DNA of 64,000 nt from the NCBI RefSeq assembly GCF_006539685.1, contig NZ_BJNM01000008.1:1-64000 (forward strand), read 5' to 3'. The stretch comes from Gluconobacter oxydans. Lineage in GTDB: Bacteria; Pseudomonadota; Alphaproteobacteria; Acetobacterales; Acetobacteraceae. The translations under genes and the position numbers were made by a program. Shown piece after piece: positions 60,751 to 64,000 of the stretch; within the stretch, counting starts at the first letter, position 1; the number at the start of each line of letters is the position of its first letter. The notes beneath the pieces were generated by a model. That model was not told where the DNA came from. It worked only from the letters and a program-made list of their open reading frames with translations, and ran no database searches.

Positions 60751-61310
60751 GCGTCTGATCCTTTATTCGGGGTGGCGCGCGGGGGCGGCTGGTAGCGATC
60801 CATGGGGGCGATGTCGTTGAAGCGTTCCTGATGGGGAGTGCTGATCAGTTCCACGATCATGCCCCAGGGCGTGCGGCCGTAGCAGAACATGTTGCCCGGC
60901 GCAGCTTCGAGCGAGGGCTGGCCCTGCGGTTCGGTCAGGAGCGTGCCGCCCGCTTTCTGGAAACGGTGACAGGCGGCATGGATGTCATCGACATAGACAG
61001 CGAAATGCTGAAGGCCCCAGTCACAGGGACGTGCGGCCTCGCGCTGGTCCGGCCCCTTCATTTCGAAGAGTTCGATTCCCGGCCCATGCCCCAGCGCCAT
61101 CATGCACATCTCGATGACGGCGGTGCCCTGAGGCAGGCCGAGGATCTTTTCCGTCTCGGGGCCTTTCTGGGGCTTGGTGCGGGTGACGTTGCGGTAGAGG
61201 GCGACGGCGGCAAAGGCTTCTTCAAGAAAGCGGATGGCGGCGTTGATGTCCGGGACGGTGACGCCGATATGGTCGATGCCACGCGGCAGGCCTGAATGCT
61301 CTGTGCTCAA
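60747..61310 (-). CDS. Glyoxalase/VOC-family protein
   Basis: The fold has two beta-alpha-beta3 modules. The first begins GIDHIGVTVPDINAAIRFLE and the second includes WGLQHFAVYVDDIHAACHRF with FCYGRTPWGMIVELIS. Possible metal ligands are the His in DHIGV, the His in LQHFAV and the Glu in MIVELI. It may be a lyase, dioxygenase or resistance protein; no substrate is evident. I choose the TTG at 61310 because GGAGG lies 8 bp upstream. The open frame to 61388 has no site. Confidence 0.8.
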   Translation of the reverse strand: MSTEHSGLPRGIDHIGVTVPDINAAIRFLEEAFAAVALYRNVTRTKPQKGPETEKILGLPQGTAVIEMCMMALGHGPGIELFEMKGPDQREAARPCDWGLQHFAVYVDDIHAACHRFQKAGGTLLTEPQGQPSLEAAPGNMFCYGRTPWGMIVELISTPHQERFNDIAPMDRYQPPPRATPNKGSDA

Positions 61311-61421
61311 GGGGAAATCCTCCGTTCTGGAAGATCTCAACCCCTGAGGAAACGCACGGTTGCCAGAATGTGTGTCACATTGCTGCAAACCATGTCAGCG
61401 GCCGGTAGAGCGTGCCCTGGG

Positions 61422-64000
61422 TCAGGCCTCGTCGATCGGGCGCTTGGGCAGCAGGGCCGGGACGAAGACCATCGTGCAGAGCAGCGTGCAGCCCAGCGAC
61501 ATCAGGAGCAGCCGACCCATGCTGGCCGTACCCGGATGGCCGGAGCGTGCGAGCGAGCCGAAGGCCGTGGCGGTCGTCAGGGCGGAGAACAGCACCGCAC
61601 GCGCCGTGGGAGAGGTGAGCGGACCCTTCACGCCCTCACGCCAGTTCATGACAAAATAGATGTTGAACGACACACCCACACCCAGCAGCAGGGGCAGGGC
61701 GATGATGTTGGCGTAGTTCAGCGTTTCCGGCACCGTGACGACCAGAATGACCGTCAGCAGCGCGGACATCAGCAGCGGCGCCATGACGAGGGCCGCGTCC
61801 AGCAGGCGACGCAGGACCACCAGCAGGATGATGGCGATCATGATGAGCGCGCAGATCGCCGCGACCGTGAAGGCATGGACGATCGTGTTGGCGCTCTCCG
61901 TGATTTCCATCGCAGGGCCGGCGACGTCCGGATTGACCGAGCGCAGCTCCTTGACGAAGCGGTGCAGCACCGGCGTTTCGGACATCTGGCCCTTGGGGTG
62001 GATCGTCAGGCGGGCGCGACCATCCGGCAGGACATAGTCCTGACGCACATCCTGCGGAATGCTCTCCATCGTGACCGGCGTGGGCTGAAGTGCCGTGCGC
62101 AGCATCGACAGTTCGTCCGGCAGGAAGCGCGTCAGGGACGTGCTCGCCTGAAGCAGCGTGCTGTCCTGAGCCGTCGCGAGCGTGTGCAGGGCCTGACGGA
62201 TCTTTTCCAGCGGAGCGGGGAGCTGATCCTTCACGGCATCGAGCTTCTGTGCAGCCGTAACGGCAGCGGCGCGAATGGCCGCGGCGTCCGGCGCGGGGGC
62301 CGGGTCGGGCACCGTGATGGTCGGCAGCAGGATGGACGCCGTGTCCTCGATCATGGCCAGCTTGGTCTTCTGGTCATCGGGGACCAGAGCGCCGAGCCAG
62401 AGCACGTCATGCACGCTCGGCAGCTTCGAGAACGCCGCGGCCTGCCGGGCGGCTTCCGTCAGGTTCGGGGTCAGGACCTGCGCGCTGTAGGGCGTGGTGA
62501 GCGGGTTGGCTTCCAGCAGATGCAGGGCGCGCATGCCCTCGGTGTTCGGGTCTTTCGTGTGAAGCGGATCGGCATCGAACTTCAGGAGCGGCATGAGGGC
62601 CAGCCCCACGATTCCGAGCAGTGCGAAGACGCCGACGACTTTATGTCGCTTGTGGCGCAGGAATGCGTCTGCGGGAGCCATGAAGGCAAAGCCCGGGGTG
62701 CCATTGCCCAGTTTCGCATGGAAAATGGACAGAAGCGCCGGCAGCAGTGTCATGGTGCAGAAGAAGGCAATCAGCATGCCGAAGCCTGCGATCAGGCCGA
62801 GCTGTGCCACACCAATGAAGCTCGTGGGATAGAACGCCAGGAAGCCCGCTGCTGTCGCGAGGGCTGCGACAAGGATCTGCGCACCGCTTTCCTGACCCGT
62901 CAGGATGATGGCGTCATGAAGGGATGGGTGCGAGCCGTCCGGATTGCGTTGTCCGCGCAGGCGCACACTGTACTGGATGGCGAAATCGACGGCGATGCCG
63001 ACGAACAGGATCGCGAAGGCCACCGAGATCAGGTTCAGCTCACCGACCGCCAGAGCTGCAAAGCCCGTCGTCAGGAGCAGACCGCTGATGAGGGTCAGCA
63101 GGATGGGGATGATGACGCGCGGAGAGTGGACAGCGAGGATCAGCCAGACCGCCACGAGGACGAGCGAGATGACGAGGCCCAGTACCATGCCGTGTGCGAC
63201 GGTGGAGAACTCTTCGTCCGACAGCTTCACTTCACCGGTGATGATGCCCGACGCCTGCTTCGTCTTCACAAATTCGAGATTGTTGATCGCCTGGCGCATG
63301 GCGGTCGTGGCGCCGTCGCCCGGCTGGAAGGAGCTGTAGTCGAGCTTCGGCTGCGTGACGACGAATTCGTACTGCGAGCCCAGTTCGGCGAGCTTGCCGA
63401 TCAGCAGGTTCTGCCAGGACATGTCCTGCGGATGGCCGTTTGCCGCCGCTGTCAGAGAGTTGGCAAAACCGTCCAGCGCGCCGTTGAAGCCGCTCGGAAT
63501 CCCCTGTCCGGCCTTGATACCCTCGCCGATCAGGCCCAGCGCGCCAAACAGGCCACGGGCGGACGGATCAGCCGCCAGCGTACCGAGGAAGGGCTGCGCG
63601 GAGACGATCGAATCCAGAAGGGGCTCAAGGTCCTTCGTGTCGAGGAACAGGAAGCCGTGGCTGTTATAGAAGGCGTTGTCGCCGGGCAGGCTGACCGTCT
63701 TGAAATGCGTGTGGTCCTGACCCAGCGTCGCGGCGAGCTGCCTCGCGGCCATGCGTCCCTGTTCGGGGATGCGGCTGTCGATGATGGCGACGAGCTGGTT
63801 GCTGTCCTGCGGGAACAGGCGCGTCAGCTCCATGCTCCGCTTTTTCCACGGCAGAGTGTTGGCAAACATCTTGCTCGTGTCAGTCGTCACACTGATTCGT
63901 GTGACACTCAGGGCAACGCAGCCAGCACAGAGCAGTGCGAACAGCGCCAGAACAAGGGGCGCACGACGCGCGCAGACGGCATTCAGCCGACCGGTCAGAT
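61422..64000 (-). CDS. hpnN: MMPL/RND-type transporter, HpnN-like (runs off the right edge)
   Basis: The frame stays open to the window edge, so the 5' end is missing; bases 63891-64000 continue it with LVLALFALLCAGCVAL, the first TM helix. The C-terminal 820 residues show the MMPL plan: a periplasmic domain (IDSRIPEQGRMAARQL), TM blocks with IVSVAFAILFVGIAVDFAIQ-like sequence (FVGIAVDFAIQYSVRL), and a second set with LPLLLGVGVSFNIYFVMNW. This resembles the hopanoid-associated RND protein HpnN, which moves hopanoids to the outer membrane. A generic MMPL exporter is the alternative. The neighbours here are not hopanoid genes. Confidence 0.8.
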   Translation of the reverse strand, partial: LTGRLNAVCARRAPLVLALFALLCAGCVALSVTRISVTTDTSKMFANTLPWKKRSMELTRLFPQDSNQLVAIIDSRIPEQGRMAARQLAATLGQDHTHFKTVSLPGDNAFYNSHGFLFLDTKDLEPLLDSIVSAQPFLGTLAADPSARGLFGALGLIGEGIKAGQGIPSGFNGALDGFANSLTAAANGHPQDMSWQNLLIGKLAELGSQYEFVVTQPKLDYSSFQPGDGATTAMRQAINNLEFVKTKQASGIITGEVKLSDEEFSTVAHGMVLGLVISLVLVAVWLILAVHSPRVIIPILLTLISGLLLTTGFAALAVGELNLISVAFAILFVGIAVDFAIQYSVRLRGQRNPDGSHPSLHDAIILTGQESGAQILVAALATAAGFLAFYPTSFIGVAQLGLIAGFGMLIAFFCTMTLLPALLSIFHAKLGNGTPGFAFMAPADAFLRHKRHKVVGVFALLGIVGLALMPLLKFDADPLHTKDPNTEGMRALHLLEANPLTTPYSAQVLTPNLTEAARQAAAFSKLPSVHDVLWLGALVPDDQKTKLAMIEDTASILLPTITVPDPAPAPDAAAIRAAAVTAAQKLDAVKDQLPAPLEKIRQALHTLATAQDSTLLQASTSLTRFLPDELSMLRTALQPTPVTMESIPQDVRQDYVLPDGRARLTIHPKGQMSETPVLHRFVKELRSVNPDVAGPAMEITESANTIVHAFTVAAICALIMIAIILLVVLRRLLDAALVMAPLLMSALLTVILVVTVPETLNYANIIALPLLLGVGVSFNIYFVMNWREGVKGPLTSPTARAVLFSALTTATAFGSLARSGHPGTASMGRLLLMSLGCTLLCTMVFVPALLPKRPIDEA

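Noticed and set aside
1-64000. CRISPR arrays, prophage, restriction or anti-phage defence genes, tRNA and rRNA genes
   Set aside because: None was seen on reading: no regularly spaced repeats, no phage structural or nuclease motifs, and no tRNA-like cloverleaf recognised. A covariance-model scan would be needed to exclude small RNAs.

Overview
The window looks like a chromosomal segment of an acetic acid bacterium (Acetobacteraceae), most probably Gluconobacter. Three things support this: a complete pqqABCDE operon, a 905-bp IS5/IS1031-group insertion sequence that resembles the Gluconobacter element IS12528, and a hopanoid-type RND protein (HpnN-like), all in GC-rich coding sequence with alphaproteobacterial gene orders. 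The species assignment is an inference; no rRNA or tRNA gene is visible.

Layout, left to right. 1-3.2 kb: the 3' end of a glycosyltransferase, a secreted phosphoesterase (acid phosphatase/phospholipase C family), a small lytic transglycosylase and an isolated type II secretion pseudopilin (gspG). 3.2-7.5 kb: hisG-hisD, gmk and an AI-2E-family permease. 7.7-10.9 kb: pqqABCDE with a hairpin between pqqA and pqqB. 10.9-12.1 kb: a very AT-rich orphan gene. 12.2-15.9 kb: ribD-ribE-ribBA-ribH behind an FMN riboswitch. 16-20.2 kb: an entericidin-like lipoprotein, a photolyase, a secreted coiled-coil protein, and an FNR-type regulator divergent from ompW with an FNR box between them. 20.4-26.2 kb: a three-gene heavy-metal RND efflux operon. 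26.3-28.3 kb: an M61 peptidase. 28.4-32.6 kb: an IS element and two AT-rich GT92-like glycosyltransferase genes fused to putative carbohydrate-binding modules. 32.7-36.6 kb: a histidine phosphatase, prs, a lipoprotein and tonB. 36.8-45.5 kb: an AlkA-like glycosylase, a GGDEF-EAL protein, a haem-oxygenase-fold protein, an esterase, a ClC-CBS channel, a RidA protein and a FemAB/GNAT-like protein. 45.5-48.1 kb: flgF-flgG-flgA. 48.1-56.3 kb: an orphan RND pump, an SDR, a secretory lipase, a DUF3297 protein, a nucleoside hydrolase and an SQR-like flavoprotein. 56.4-64 kb: a large TonB-dependent receptor, an AT-rich gap, a VOC-cupin pair and the 5'-truncated hpnN-like gene.

Most of the window is housekeeping or envelope physiology of a periplasmic oxidiser: PQQ and riboflavin cofactor supply, efflux, TonB-linked uptake and outer-membrane proteins. 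The most unusual material is in the two AT-rich patches (10.9-12.1 and 29.3-32.6 kb). They lie 18 kb apart yet share a C-terminal discoidin-like module of about 116 residues, once behind an alpha/beta-hydrolase-like domain and once behind a GT92-like glycosyltransferase. Other points worth checking are a two-copy MITE-like repeat, an IS inserted precisely at a stop codon, and the isolated gspG/lytic transglycosylase pair.
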